Counted from the stretch's first letter, positions 24,825-34,763 are shown. The stretch: DNA of 64,000 nucleotides from Algoriphagus locisalis (GCF_900116615.1 NZ_FPBF01000001.1:973625-1037624); one strand, 5' to 3'. A program made the numbers and translations. The notes: generated by a model not told the origin, from the letters alone.

Positions 24825-27800
24825 ATGATGAGCACTGAAACGAAATATGATTGGGAGAGGCTCAATTCAATTTTTCAAGCACTTCCCTTGCCTACCCTTG
24901 TATGGCAGGCTGAAGAAGGTGATTTTGAGTTAATAGATTATAATGAGGCCGCAGTTGGCTTTTTAGGTGATAAGCTAAAGAAATGCAAATCAATCAAAGC
25001 CAGTTCATTTTATGAAAATGAGCCTAATATTCTTATTGATCTTAAGAAATCTTACAGAGAAAAAAGCTGTATAGAGAGAGTGTTAGCTTATGGAGGAGGT
25101 AACTCAGGCCAAACCAATTATATAACTATCAAGCACATTTATGTACAGCCTGATATTATTCTAGTACAGATTCAGGAGGATGACAAACCTAAAGAACCAA
25201 AAAAGGTCGTCTTAGATCAAGTCAAGCAACTTTCTGTATTTATTGAAAATAGCCCTGCTGCCACAGCCATGTTTGATACCGAGATGAGGTATGTAGCGGT
25301 GAGCAACAAATGGCTCAGTGATAATAAACTTGAGGGAAAAGACCTAGTAGGCAAAAGTCACTATGAAGTAGTACCGGATATCAGAAAAGAATGGAAAATA
25401 ATCCACCAGCGTTGTCTGAATGGAAGTATTGAAAAAAAAGATGAAGATTTTTTTACACGAAATGATGGAAGTGTAGAATGGATAAAATGGGAAGTTCAGC
25501 CTTGGTACACTGAACCAGACAAAATAGGTGGGATCATCATGTTTACCGAGGATATCACCGAGCGCAAAACCAAAGAGGAGTTATTCAAAAAAATGAATGA
25601 AAAACTCAGCGCTCAAAACGAACTTTTGAGGCAAGCCAAAGAGAAATTGCAACTCAATGAATCCCGACTGGTAGAAGCTCAATATGCCGCCAAGATCGGG
25701 AGCTGGGAAACCGAGCTTTCCAACCTCAACGTGGTATGGTCCGCAGAGACATTCTCAATTTTTGAATTAGATTCTAGCGTATTTAATCCTTCTCATGAAT
25801 CCTTTTTAGAATACGTTCATGAAGAAGACAAAGAAACTGTAAATAGCGCTTTTGTAAATTCATTCAATTCCAGGGCTTACCATAGCATAGAGCATCGCAT
25901 CATCACTGGGAAGGGGAATTTGAAATATGTGGAAGAACGCTGGAAAGTTCATAAAAATAAGGAGGGTGAGCCTGTCCGCATCTTTGGTTCCTGTCAGGAT
26001 ATCACTGAGCGAAAAATGATAGAGCTTGAGCTGAGCAGTTCAAAGCGTAAGATAATTGAAAACGAATATCGTCTAAAGCTTGCAGTGGATGCTGCTCAGC
26101 TAGGAGTTTGGGACTGGAATTTTCTAAAGAATGAGGTTGTATGGAATTCTATCATGGATGAAATACATGGATTGGAAAAGAATTTCGAAGGAGACAAGTA
26201 TGAAGTATGGGTAAATTCTCTTCATGCAGAAGATAAGGAAAAAGTAATAGCTAAACTGAAGAATTCCATTGATAGTCTGGAAAACCTACACAGCAGCTAC
26301 AGGATAGTGAAAAGTGATGGTGAGATCGCATATATCAAGGCAGATGCAATAGTACTTAGAAACGAGCAGGGTGAACCTTACCGAATGATCGGTATCAACA
26401 AGGACATCACAGCTCAAAAAATTTCTGAAAATAAGTTGGTAGAGTACAAGCATTTTTTCCAGAATAGCAATGACTTCCTGAATATATCCAACACCGAAGG
26501 ATTTTTTGAGATTGTGAATAAGCGGATGGTCAAGACGTTGGGATATTCTGAAAAAGAATTACTCGGCAAGCTCTACTATGAAGTGCTCCATCCGGATGAT
26601 GTAGGCACAGTGATCAATGAAGTGGAAATGCTTTCAACCCATGGAAAAACTCAGAACTTTCAAGTAAGGCACAGCAAAAAAAATGGAGAAATCATATGGA
26701 TAGAGTGGAGTGTCACCCCGGATAAGTCCAATAATAGAATCTACTCCATCGGACGTGATATTACCGAGCGGAAAAAAGTTTCTGAATTGATCAAATACCA
26801 GTTTGAAAATGCTCCCGATATCATTTTGGTGGTCAACAAAGAATTGATAGTGGAGTCAATCAACCGAGGCTTTACTCACCTGACAGAGGAGTTTATCGGA
26901 AAGTATTGTTTGGATTTTCTTCCAGAAGAGAGCAAATCTATCACAGAGCAAACCCTCAAGAAATGCTTTGAAACAGGAAAGAGGTATGAAATTGAACACA
27001 CGGTAGGTTTTGGTAGATGGGTAAGATCTCGCTTTGTCCCTATGGTGATCGATGGAGAAATCAACCAAGTCATGATTTTTGGGACTGATATCACCAGTCA
27101 AAAACAAGCGGAGAAAGAACTTAAAGAAAGCGAAGAAAAATACCGGGCTATCACCGAGAACATCACCGATGCCATAATTCTTGTAGATAAGGAGTTTAAT
27201 TTACTTTACCGAAGTCCGGCAAACTATAAAATTACCGGCTATACCTCGGATGACTTTTTGAATATAGATGTATCCAGTCTAGTTCATAAAGAAGACCTGA
27301 CTAAAAGCCTCTTACATTTCCAGGAAGTATATAGCGTTCCAAATAGTAGCAGTAATTTCAAGGTTCGGATTCTCCATAAGCAAGGTCATTGGCTGTGGGT
27401 AGAAGGTTCTATAGTCAACCTTCTGGACAACCCTAGCATAGGGGCAATAGTGATGAGTTTCAGGGATGTTTCGGATCGAATAAAGGTAGAAGAAGAGCTA
27501 GCATTGGCTTCATTGATTGTAAATTCTTCTGAAGATGCCATTTTCAGTAAGACCAGCGACAATATTATAAATTCTTGGAACCATGGAGCTGAAAGTATAT
27601 TCGGATATACGGCTGAGGAGATCATTGGGCAATCCATTTACCTCCTCATTCCTCCAGATCTTCATGAAGAAGAAAGAAGGATTTCAGATACTACCCTAAA
27701 AGCCAAGCCAATAAAATACCTTGAAACCCAGCGGATAAGAAAGGATGGGAGCATTATTGATGTTTCCCTCACCATTTCACCTATTTTAAATGAATCCAAT

Positions 27801-28562
27801 CAAGTCATTGGCTCTTCGAAAATAATGCGTGATATCACCTCTAGAAAGAAACTAGAAAACGAACGCAATAAAGTCATCGATGACCTAGTACAAAGAAACC
27901 GCGACTTGGAACAATTCTCCTACATTGTATCCCACAATCTGAGAGCACCAGCAGCCAATATATTGGGGATCAGTAGCTTAATCCAGAGTTTGGATTTAAT
28001 CTCTACAGAGAAGGAGTTAGTATCAGGATTAGCACAATCAGCAGTGGGCTTGGATATTGTGATCAAGGATTTGAATTATATTCTACAAAAGAAACGAGAA
28101 GTCAACGAAAAGAAAGTTTGCGTTAAATTCTCAGAGATAATCAGCGGAATCAAAGCAAGTATAGCTAGTTGGATAGAGCAGGAAAATGTCACTTTAATCA
28201 GTGATTTTTCACCACTGGAAGAAATGGTCACAATTAAAAGCTATGTGTTTAGTATTTTTTACAATCTGATCACAAATAGCATCAAATATAGACATCCAGA
28301 AAGAGACCCTGTGATCGAAATCAAAAGTCATATTCAGAAAAATGGCTTTAAAATCGTATTCATAGACAATGGATTAGGGATAGATTTGGAGAAAAAAAGT
28401 GACCAGGTGTTTGGGTTATACAAGCGGTTCCACTTTCATACCGAGGGCAAGGGCATGGGCTTGTATATGGTCAAAAACCAACTAGAAGCTTTAGGGGGTA
28501 AAATATCCATTCAGAGTAAGGTGAATGTAGGGACAGAAGTAACAATAGAATTTGAAAATTAA
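24825..28562 (+). CDS. Multi-PAS sensor histidine kinase
   Basis: A 1245-residue kinase. By eye there are eight PAS/PAC units in series, seven ending in a recognisable DIT-type tail (residue blocks of roughly 110-130 from position 10 to about 1010), with a short coiled coil after the second. No membrane segment or signal peptide is seen, so sensing should be cytoplasmic. The phosphoacceptor histidine is in FSYIVSHNLRAP, the N box in FYNLITNSIKYRHP, and the ATP lid glycines in DNGLGIDL and GKGMGLYMVKNQLEALGG. There is no receiver domain in the chain; a single-domain response regulator follows 13 bp after the stop. PAS units of this kind bind haem, flavin or small ligands or only relay signals; which applies is not visible. 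Confidence 0.92.
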   Translation: MMSTETKYDWERLNSIFQALPLPTLVWQAEEGDFELIDYNEAAVGFLGDKLKKCKSIKASSFYENEPNILIDLKKSYREKSCIERVLAYGGGNSGQTNYITIKHIYVQPDIILVQIQEDDKPKEPKKVVLDQVKQLSVFIENSPAATAMFDTEMRYVAVSNKWLSDNKLEGKDLVGKSHYEVVPDIRKEWKIIHQRCLNGSIEKKDEDFFTRNDGSVEWIKWEVQPWYTEPDKIGGIIMFTEDITERKTKEELFKKMNEKLSAQNELLRQAKEKLQLNESRLVEAQYAAKIGSWETELSNLNVVWSAETFSIFELDSSVFNPSHESFLEYVHEEDKETVNSAFVNSFNSRAYHSIEHRIITGKGNLKYVEERWKVHKNKEGEPVRIFGSCQDITERKMIELELSSSKRKIIENEYRLKLAVDAAQLGVWDWNFLKNEVVWNSIMDEIHGLEKNFEGDKYEVWVNSLHAEDKEKVIAKLKNSIDSLENLHSSYRIVKSDGEIAYIKADAIVLRNEQGEPYRMIGINKDITAQKISENKLVEYKHFFQNSNDFLNISNTEGFFEIVNKRMVKTLGYSEKELLGKLYYEVLHPDDVGTVINEVEMLSTHGKTQNFQVRHSKKNGEIIWIEWSVTPDKSNNRIYSIGRDITERKKVSELIKYQFENAPDIILVVNKELIVESINRGFTHLTEEFIGKYCLDFLPEESKSITEQTLKKCFETGKRYEIEHTVGFGRWVRSRFVPMVIDGEINQVMIFGTDITSQKQAEKELKESEEKYRAITENITDAIILVDKEFNLLYRSPANYKITGYTSDDFLNIDVSSLVHKEDLTKSLLHFQEVYSVPNSSSNFKVRILHKQGHWLWVEGSIVNLLDNPSIGAIVMSFRDVSDRIKVEEELALASLIVNSSEDAIFSKTSDNIINSWNHGAESIFGYTAEEIIGQSIYLLIPPDLHEEERRISDTTLKAKPIKYLETQRIRKDGSIIDVSLTISPILNESNQVIGSSKIMRDITSRKKLENERNKVIDDLVQRNRDLEQFSYIVSHNLRAPAANILGISSLIQSLDLISTEKELVSGLAQSAVGLDIVIKDLNYILQKKREVNEKKVCVKFSEIISGIKASIASWIEQENVTLISDFSPLEEMVTIKSYVFSIFYNLITNSIKYRHPERDPVIEIKSHIQKNGFKIVFIDNGLGIDLEKKSDQVFGLYKRFHFHTEGKGMGLYMVKNQLEALGGKISIQSKVNVGTEVTIEFEN

Positions 28563-28575
28563 CAGAGAAAAAACC

Positions 28576-28974
28576 ATGCATAACACACTGTCCTTCATAC
28601 TGATAGACAATGACCATGTAAACAATTTGATCAACAAAAAAATGATCAGCGTGGCATTTCCAGATTCTGAGGTGTATATATTCTTAAATCCCATTGAGGG
28701 GTTCGATTTTGTTATTGAATATATGAGCAGCCAGTCACTGGCAAAAACAATTCTTTTTTTGGATATCAACATGCCGGAAATGTCAGGTTGGGATTTTATG
28801 AAGAAATTGGAAGAGAACGAATCAATCAATTTTGATCTTCTGAAAATTTATATGTTATCTTCCTCAGTAGAACCTTTGGACCTGCAAAGATCCAGGCTCA
28901 ACAAGAATATTGTTGGCTTTTTGGAAAAACCATTGACAATTAAGTTTTTGAAATCACTGAATGAAAAAAAGTAA
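28576..28974 (+). CDS. Single-domain response regulator (CheY-like)
   Basis: A 132-residue receiver domain with no output domain. Asp63 in FLDINMPEMSGWDFM should accept the phosphate; the acidic pair is reduced to IDNDH, where one acid is replaced by Asn, and the switch Ser/Thr is in MLSSS and the conserved Lys in EKPL. The ATG at 28576, 13 nt after the kinase stop, is the best start; an upstream in-frame TTG at 28552 would overlap the kinase. The D to N change in the acidic pocket may alter Mg binding. It is the likely partner of the multi-PAS kinase, passing phosphate or acting by protein contact. Confidence 0.85.
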   Translation: MHNTLSFILIDNDHVNNLINKKMISVAFPDSEVYIFLNPIEGFDFVIEYMSSQSLAKTILFLDINMPEMSGWDFMKKLEENESINFDLLKIYMLSSSVEPLDLQRSRLNKNIVGFLEKPLTIKFLKSLNEKK

Positions 28975-29041
28975 GTAGTTTCTGGTTAAATTATATAGCC
29001 ATAATTTTTAATTAATGACCAGCATTTGACAGAGTAATAAT

Positions 29042-30634
29042 ATGTCCGATAGTTCTATTTTTCATTTTATGGATACAAAGCCATCAGAGCAATTGGATAA
29101 ATTGACTCGGCTAGCTGTCAAAATTTGTAAAGCTGATATTGGCTATATTTCCTTTTTTGATAATGACCGGCAGTGGTTAAAATCGAATATCGGGATGGAA
29201 ACATCAGAATTTCAGCTTTCCGAATCTATTTGCCATTATTTGGTGAAAAATAACCTTACGCACCTCACTATTCCTGACTTAAGTCAAGACGATACTTTTA
29301 AGGAGCATTATGCATTCAAGGAAAATGGGATTAGGTTTTATGCCGGGTTTCCTCTACTAAGCAACAGTAATCAAATTATAGGAAGTTTTTGTGTCTTAGG
29401 CTATTCTCCGCAGACCCTGGATGAGCTTCAATTGGAATTTCTGCAGGCAATGGCAGAGCAAACCATGGTTTTAGTAGAATCTCAAAGGCTCAGTCACCAA
29501 CTCGCCATCGCTACGGAAAGGCAGGAAAAGCAGGTAGGGGACAGCTCACAAGCTGCCAATTATTACAACTCCATTGCAAATAATTCCACATTTTATATTT
29601 GTAAAACAGATCTCAAAGGGAAGCTGATTTATTGCAATGATTTTTATTCCAGAGAGTTGAATGTCGATATCACAACTCATCCGGAAACCCATATTTTTAA
29701 TTCTATCACACTTGAGTACCTAAAAGCAGCCACCGAGGCATTTCAAGCTGTAGCATCTGGATCAGAATCAAAACTTCGAGTCTTACTGAAAGAAACTGCA
29801 AAAGACCAAAATATAGTCACCAACCTCTGGGATTTCATCGCGGTGAAAAATCCAGCTAATGAGATTGTTGAGATTTTATGTTTGGGTTATGATATTACAG
29901 AGCTCGAGGAAAACCGAGCCCAGATCCAGTTGCTTGCAGATTATACTGCATTTCAAAATAAGAAAATCCTAGAGTACAATACCTTCGTATCTCATGACAT
30001 CCGCTCTCACGTGGCCAATGCAAACGGTATTCTGAGTCTCTTGGATATCATTACTGATGAGAATGAATACCGGCAATATTTTAAGCTTCTGAAGAAGGAA
30101 ATCAAGGAAACAGATATCACCATAGTAGCCATGGACCGGATGACCTCCGCAAATGTGGACTTTGAGGAAAGTAAAGAGCCTGTTTCACTTTATCATTTGA
30201 TAGAATACGTATTTGATCTCGTGGTGAGAACCAAGCCTGATTTGGTCTTTTCTTATGTAAATAAAATTCCTGAAAACTTAATTTTATTTTCAGTCAGAGA
30301 ATACTTGGAAAATGTTTTCTTAAACGTGATTTCTAATTCCCTAAAGTTTACTTCTAACGAACGGGAAATGAAAATAATAGTGAATGCCCTTCAGATTTCC
30401 AATACAATTCTTCAAATTACAGTACGGGATAATGGCAAAGGCATTGACCTGGCTAAGTATGGAGATAGTTTGTTTAAGATACAAAGTCCTCTAAATGACA
30501 TCAAGGAAGCAAAAGGTATAGGTCTCTATTTGGCAAAAAAACAGATAGAAGCTCTTGGTGGTAGAGTAGATATCGAAAGCGAGCATGAAAAGGGCACTAT
30601 AGTATCTTTAGAGTTACTGAACTATGAAAATTAA
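29042..30634 (+). CDS. GAF-PAS sensor histidine kinase
   Basis: A 530-residue cytoplasmic kinase. Residues about 15-155 form a GAF domain (ADIGYISFFDNDRQWLKS, then SICHYLV and GFPLLSNSNQIIGSFCVL). Residues about 170-285 look like a PAS unit (NSTFYICKTDLKGKLIYC to LCLGYDITELEE). The kinase core has the acceptor histidine in NTFVSHDIRSHVANANG, an N box in FLNVISNSLKFT, and DNGKGIDL and KGIGLYLAKKQIEALGG for ATP binding. It overlaps its response regulator gene by 11 bp, so both are co-translated. It is a paralogue of the kinase upstream in domain logic; the GAF ligand is unknown. Confidence 0.9.
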   Translation: MSDSSIFHFMDTKPSEQLDKLTRLAVKICKADIGYISFFDNDRQWLKSNIGMETSEFQLSESICHYLVKNNLTHLTIPDLSQDDTFKEHYAFKENGIRFYAGFPLLSNSNQIIGSFCVLGYSPQTLDELQLEFLQAMAEQTMVLVESQRLSHQLAIATERQEKQVGDSSQAANYYNSIANNSTFYICKTDLKGKLIYCNDFYSRELNVDITTHPETHIFNSITLEYLKAATEAFQAVASGSESKLRVLLKETAKDQNIVTNLWDFIAVKNPANEIVEILCLGYDITELEENRAQIQLLADYTAFQNKKILEYNTFVSHDIRSHVANANGILSLLDIITDENEYRQYFKLLKKEIKETDITIVAMDRMTSANVDFEESKEPVSLYHLIEYVFDLVVRTKPDLVFSYVNKIPENLILFSVREYLENVFLNVISNSLKFTSNEREMKIIVNALQISNTILQITVRDNGKGIDLAKYGDSLFKIQSPLNDIKEAKGIGLYLAKKQIEALGGRVDIESEHEKGTIVSLELLNYEN

Positions 30635-31034
30635 AGTATTACTAATAGACGATGATCAAGTATCGCTGCTGATTACCAAAAAATACTTAGTGGGTCAGGG
30701 AATCCATGATCTTGTAGATGACCTCACACTGTTCACCAAGGCAGAAGAAGCATTAAACCTTCTGATCGAAGCAAAAAACACTCAGGAACAAGCTATTTTC
30801 TGGATACTATTGGATGTAAATATGCCCGGCATGAACGGTTGGGATTTTTTGGATGAAATGGGACGTAACGAACTCAACCACTTGGTAAAAATTGTGATGC
30901 TTACTTCATCGATTAGTGAAGTTGACCGAGACAAAGCAAAATCCTATTCATCAGTCTTCGGGTATTTCACTAAACCAATGTCCCAGGAGAAGTGCGAAAA
31001 ATTTAATGCGTTAGTACAGGAAAAGGATATCTAG
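30624..31034 (+). CDS. Single-domain response regulator
   Basis: A 136-residue receiver domain. The acidic pocket is intact (LLIDDDQ), Asp64 in LLDVNMPGMNGWDFL is the phosphorylation site, Thr/Ser in MLTSS and Lys in TKPM complete the active site. No DNA-binding output is attached. It is closely similar in plan to the regulator at 28576 (both have NMP-G-GWDF) but has the complete acidic pair. It overlaps the GAF-PAS kinase gene, its obvious partner. Output is by protein-protein contact or a phosphorelay. Confidence 0.88.
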   Translation: MKIKVLLIDDDQVSLLITKKYLVGQGIHDLVDDLTLFTKAEEALNLLIEAKNTQEQAIFWILLDVNMPGMNGWDFLDEMGRNELNHLVKIVMLTSSISEVDRDKAKSYSSVFGYFTKPMSQEKCEKFNALVQEKDI

Positions 31035-31151
31035 AATTTGTTGGTTTCAAAACGAAAAAACGCACTAAAGTAAGCTGATAAATTTCGTTCATGGCCATTT
31101 CAAAATATTTTCTATTCTTGTTTTTAAGATAAAAGTATTTGACAAAAATAG

Positions 31152-31175
31152 AAAAAGCCCTATTACAGGGCTTTT
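31152..31175 (-). terminator. Terminator of the fasciclin gene
   Basis: AAAGCCCT and AGGGCTTT arms around ATTAC form a compact hairpin, and the minus strand continues with a T run. It stands 25 bp after the fasciclin stop codon and could also stop the convergent kinase operon. Confidence 0.75.
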
Positions 31176-31200
31176 AGTTTAATTTCGAATTAGGAAATGA

Positions 31201-31740
31201 TTACATCGCAGGTGGCAAAATCACAGCATCGATCACGTGTACCACTCCATTAGAAGCTTCCACGTCAGCCATTACCACATTTGCTCCATTCACTTTTGCA
31301 CCGTCAGCGGTAGTGATGGTTACTTCTTCACCATTTACAGTTGCAGCTTTCATGCCATCTGTTAAATCTGTAGAGATAACTTTACCAGGTACCACGTGGT
31401 AAGTCAAAATAGCAATTAATTTATCCTTATTTTCTGGCTTCAATAATTCCTCTAGGGTGCCTTCTGGTAAGGCTGCAAAAGCATCATCAGTAGGGGCAAA
31501 GACGGTAAAAGGACCTGCGCCTTGAAGAGTACTCACAAGATCAGCGGCTTTGAGCGCAGCTACTAGCGTTGACAAAGATTCAGTTTCAAGCGCTAAAGTC
31601 ACAATGTCTTTCGGCTGCTCTTCTACAACTTCCTCAACTTCAACGACCTCCATCGTTTCTTCTTCGTTCGTTGTTTTTTCGCCACTACAGGCCACTGTAA
31701 ATAATAGCGCTACTGCGAATAGATAATTCAAAGTTTTCAT
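31201..31740 (-). CDS. Fasciclin (FAS1) domain lipoprotein
   Basis: A 179-residue protein with a lipoprotein signal (FTVAC, Cys18), a short acidic glutamate-rich linker (residues 25-45) and one FAS1 domain. The domain shows both conserved blocks: [17 protein letters not shown] (H1-like) and [14 protein letters not shown] (H2-like) with the YHVVPG motif between. FAS1 domains mediate adhesion between proteins, cells or glycans. It should be anchored on a membrane facing the periplasm or surface. It is monocistronic with its own terminator. Confidence 0.93.
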   Translation of the reverse strand: MKTLNYLFAVALLFTVACSGEKTTNEEETMEVVEVEEVVEEQPKDIVTLALETESLSTLVAALKAADLVSTLQGAGPFTVFAPTDDAFAALPEGTLEELLKPENKDKLIAILTYHVVPGKVISTDLTDGMKAATVNGEEVTITTADGAKVNGANVVMADVEASNGVVHVIDAVILPPAM

Positions 31741-31952
31741 AGTTAATGGTTTTAGTTTAATAGCATAACCAGCTGAGCGTGTCCTTGTTCAGATATTCAG
31801 CGATTTAATTGCTATCCATCAAGTTAATCTGACAGGTGGTAAATAGGGCGAGCTGTGCGGATAAAAGCGGTGAATAAAGATCCTGCTGCTCCAAAATTAT
31901 GAACCAGGAGATGTCAAATTAAACTTATAAAACTCAGTTTATTTTGGTCATC

Positions 31953-32468
31953 TTACTTTTGGTATTCTATTGTAAGGATTTTCCATACAAAATCACCCAA
32001 TTTGGTTTTTACTATCACCTCATCTCCAACGGCTTTACCGAGAAGTGATTTGGCCATAGGGGAGTCCATGGAGATGTAATCCTTATTACCGATTAGTTCT
32101 TCGTAACCCACAATACGAAAACGGTTTTGAAGACCTTTCTTTTCGTTTTTAATTTCTACCCAAGCACCAAAATTCACTTTCCCTTCTTGGTTGGGGTGGT
32201 AATCAATCACCTTAAAATCATCGATACACTTCCGCAAATAGCGTAGGCGATTATCAATTTCCCGAAGACGTTTTTTGTTGTAATGGTAATCGGCATTTTC
32301 TGAACGATCTCCCAAACTTGCCGCCCAAGCGACCTTAGCGGTAACATCTGGACGTTCCACTCGCCACAACTGATCATGTTCTTCCTTTAACTTTTGCAAG
32401 CCTTCAGAAGTAATCAGTTGTGAACGATCGAGTTTGGGTAGCGTTGATTCCGGAATTTTTCTTCTCAC
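31953..32468 (-). CDS. greB: Transcription elongation factor GreB
   Basis: The protein rescues backtracked RNA polymerase by stimulating transcript cleavage. It is close to enterobacterial GreB: the coiled-coil tip WAASLGDRSENADYHYNKKRLREID with the acidic D-E pair, and the C-terminal EGKVNFGAWVEI and KDYISMDSPMAKSLLGK blocks. An ATG frame opens at 32570, but the first 34 residues look unlike coding sequence and a perfect -7 box (TATCTTTG) lies inside that stretch at 32495-32502, so I place the start at GTG 32468 (MRRKIPESTLPKL, 171 residues); TTG 32474 is another option. The real start is an inference. Confidence 0.88.
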   Translation of the reverse strand: MRRKIPESTLPKLDRSQLITSEGLQKLKEEHDQLWRVERPDVTAKVAWAASLGDRSENADYHYNKKRLREIDNRLRYLRKCIDDFKVIDYHPNQEGKVNFGAWVEIKNEKKGLQNRFRIVGYEELIGNKDYISMDSPMAKSLLGKAVGDEVIVKTKLGDFVWKILTIEYQK

Positions 32469-32494
32469 GAGCAAATCTTTATTTGAAAACGTTC

Positions 32495-32502
32495 CAAAGA
32501 TA
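32495..32502 (-). promoter_or_regulatory. -7 promoter box of greB
   Basis: TATCTTTG on the minus strand fits TAnnTTTG exactly. It is 27 nt from the GTG at 32468 and downstream of the far ATG at 32570, which argues that translation starts at the GTG. Confidence 0.55.
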
Positions 32503-32570
32503 ATATAATGGCGATAGTTTATCTTTTTGCAATTAGAGTCCGACAGTACAGCTCGGCGGTAATAAACCAC

Positions 32571-32893
32571 AATTTGTTACATAATTTATATTATGTTAAA
32601 TAAAAAGTTTGAACACTTAACATTTTCTATATTCTTGGTATTGTATCTCCAACTTCTGGTTCTCCACTACTACCCCTATACCAAACCCGGGAATTGTATC
32701 TATGTAAGCACAGCTTAACTCACCATCAGGTTTGGGGGGACCTGATAGCCTGGGGGGTTAAACTTTCTGCTTCCATAGAAGCTGAGATCAAAAAACGTAT
32801 GGGTATTTCATAAATTCAGAAAATTCACAATTTCTCCAACTCATGAAGCGTATCACTGCAAAATGATTTGAAAAGTTTTAGCTTTGGAACTAC
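32571..32893. other. Intergenic stretch with a structured G-rich leader
   Basis: ATCAGGT (32725-32731) and ACCTGAT (32740-32746) form a perfect 7-bp stem around a G-rich loop, followed by a second run of six G at 32752-32757 and a GCTTC/GAAGC hairpin near 32772-32785. All are on the leader side of the symporter gene. A TAGCTTTG box at 32879-32886 lies only 7 nt before the ATG at 32894. The structures may be a regulatory leader, but no known riboswitch is recognised. Confidence 0.35.
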
Positions 32894-34360
32894 ATGAAAA
32901 TCAGTTTAAACACTTTTGGGCTGTACCTAGGCCCTGTAGCTTTTATTACCGTTAATTTTTTGGTGGAGTTTTCCGGGCTAAATCCTGCTGCGCAATCCAT
33001 GCTTGCTCTGGCAGCTTGGATGGCTATCTGGTGGATTACCGAAGCGATCCCCATTGCTGCAACAGCTATTCTACCTTTGATTCTGATGCCACTCCTAGGA
33101 ATTCTTCCTATTGGGGATGTCTCTGCAAACTACATGCATCCTACCGTGCTTCTTTACATGGGCGGATTTCTATTAGCCACTGGAATAGAGAAATGGAATC
33201 TGCACCGTAGAATCGCACTGAATATTATAAATCTGTTAGGAACTGATCTGCGAAGGATTGTTTTAGGATTTATTCTCGCTACAGGGATTTTATCGATGTG
33301 GATATCAAATTCCGCCACATCCCTCATGATGCTTCCGATTGGTCTCGCAGTAGTCAGCCAGTTCAAGGCTCAGTTGGGTGAATCAAATAGCAGCATAGCA
33401 GATCGTTTGGGCAAGAATATCATGCTTGGAATTGCGTACAGTGCTTCCATCGGCGGTGTGGCCACGCTTATCGGGACACCCACAAATGCGATAATGGTTG
33501 CTGTAATCGAAGAATTATACAACTACACCATAGGCTTCAATGAATGGTTTATGTTTGGACTGCCCTTGGCTAGTGTGATGCTGATTATCTGCTGGTACTA
33601 CTTGGTTTCCACTGCCAACCCCCTTCCGAAGAAATTTCGATTGGCAGATGAAAAAAGCATAATCGGAAAACAGCTAAGTGATTTAGGAAGAACTTCGTAT
33701 GAAGAATGGAATGTGCTGATTGTATTTGGATTGGTTTGTATAGCTTGGATACTACGTGAAAGTGTTTTGCAACAACTCATCCCACTCTTGAATGACACCA
33801 TTATTGTTTTGATCGGAGTAGTGCTTTTGTTTGTACTTCCCTCCTCTTCTGGCAAAGATCAGATTTTGGACTGGAAAACAGCTGAGCGCATTCCCTGGGG
33901 AATTTTGATTCTTTTTGGAGGTGGATTGGCTTTGGCAGAGGGATTTCAAAGTACAGGACTAGCGGAATGGATCGGACAAAAGTTTACTTTGCTCGAAGGA
34001 ATAAGCTTTTTCTTATTGCTTTTGATTATCATCGCCTCTGTCAATTTCCTAACAGAGGTAACTTCCAATGTCGCCACAGCTTCTATGCTGTTGCCAATTC
34101 TGGCTTCAGTCGCTCTAAAACTTGATTTGCATCCATTTGGGCTTATGATTGGTGCTACTTTGGCAGCCAGCTGTGCTTTTATGCTTCCAGTAGCCACTCC
34201 ACCCAATGCGGTGGTATTTGGATCGGGCTATCTCAAAATGAAGGACATGGTCAGCGCTGGGTTTTGGCTAAATGTCATTTCAATTCTATTGGTGACTTTG
34301 ATGGTTTATTTTGTGCTTCCACTGATGTGGGGGATTGATTTATTGAGCAATCCTTTTTAG
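32894..34360 (+). CDS. DASS-family sodium-coupled anion symporter (SLC13-like)
   Basis: A 488-residue membrane protein with about twelve hydrophobic segments. The two signature sites are present: SNSATSLMMLPIGLAVVSQ plus SIGGVATLIGTPTNAIMV in the first half (the SNT and TGTP-like motifs) and TEVTSNVATASMLLPILA plus PVATPPNAVVFGSG in the second. These bind sodium and the carboxylate of dicarboxylates such as succinate, or sulfate in some members. The dicarboxylate branch is most likely from the SNT-type motifs. It is monocistronic. The leader before it is unusually structured. Confidence 0.9.
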   Translation: MKISLNTFGLYLGPVAFITVNFLVEFSGLNPAAQSMLALAAWMAIWWITEAIPIAATAILPLILMPLLGILPIGDVSANYMHPTVLLYMGGFLLATGIEKWNLHRRIALNIINLLGTDLRRIVLGFILATGILSMWISNSATSLMMLPIGLAVVSQFKAQLGESNSSIADRLGKNIMLGIAYSASIGGVATLIGTPTNAIMVAVIEELYNYTIGFNEWFMFGLPLASVMLIICWYYLVSTANPLPKKFRLADEKSIIGKQLSDLGRTSYEEWNVLIVFGLVCIAWILRESVLQQLIPLLNDTIIVLIGVVLLFVLPSSSGKDQILDWKTAERIPWGILILFGGGLALAEGFQSTGLAEWIGQKFTLLEGISFFLLLLIIIASVNFLTEVTSNVATASMLLPILASVALKLDLHPFGLMIGATLAASCAFMLPVATPPNAVVFGSGYLKMKDMVSAGFWLNVISILLVTLMVYFVLPLMWGIDLLSNPF

Positions 34361-34763
34361 CAAAGACTTACTTCGATATTCATCATCATAGATTCTCAAA
34401 TCATTATTGGCTCATTTTCGATTTACGAAGTACGATTTACGGCATTTTCGAATCTTTGTAAATTCTTTGTTCCGCTAAGCGCCACTTTATTCATTATCTG
34501 GGGCTCGTTATTGCGATGAGAAATTAATGACCAAAGGGAATTGATTTGGACGTGGCAATCTTTCTTTAAGTATAAATGCTTATGTGAGAAAACAGAAAAT
34601 CCCAAAATTATAAAAGCACACCAACTTTGCTACGATCTCGTAAATCGTCATTCGTATTTCTTAAATAGCAAATTCCGTCCCTATATATACTTATTTCATC
34701 ACAATCTTTTGTACACAAAGTCATGCACCAGTATTCTTGTCCTATCAATTAGGCAGAGAATTA
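34361..34763. repeat. 403-bp intergenic stretch with TACGATTTACG repeats
   Basis: GATTTACGAAGTACGATTTA near 34420-34440 and GATCTCGTAAATCGTCATTC near 34634-34653 are inverted relatives, about 210 bp apart, matching the element in 20973-21348. The middle part has no credible gene. The stretch upstream of 34764 should hold the promoter for the kinase operon; I see no clean -7 box. Confidence 0.45.
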
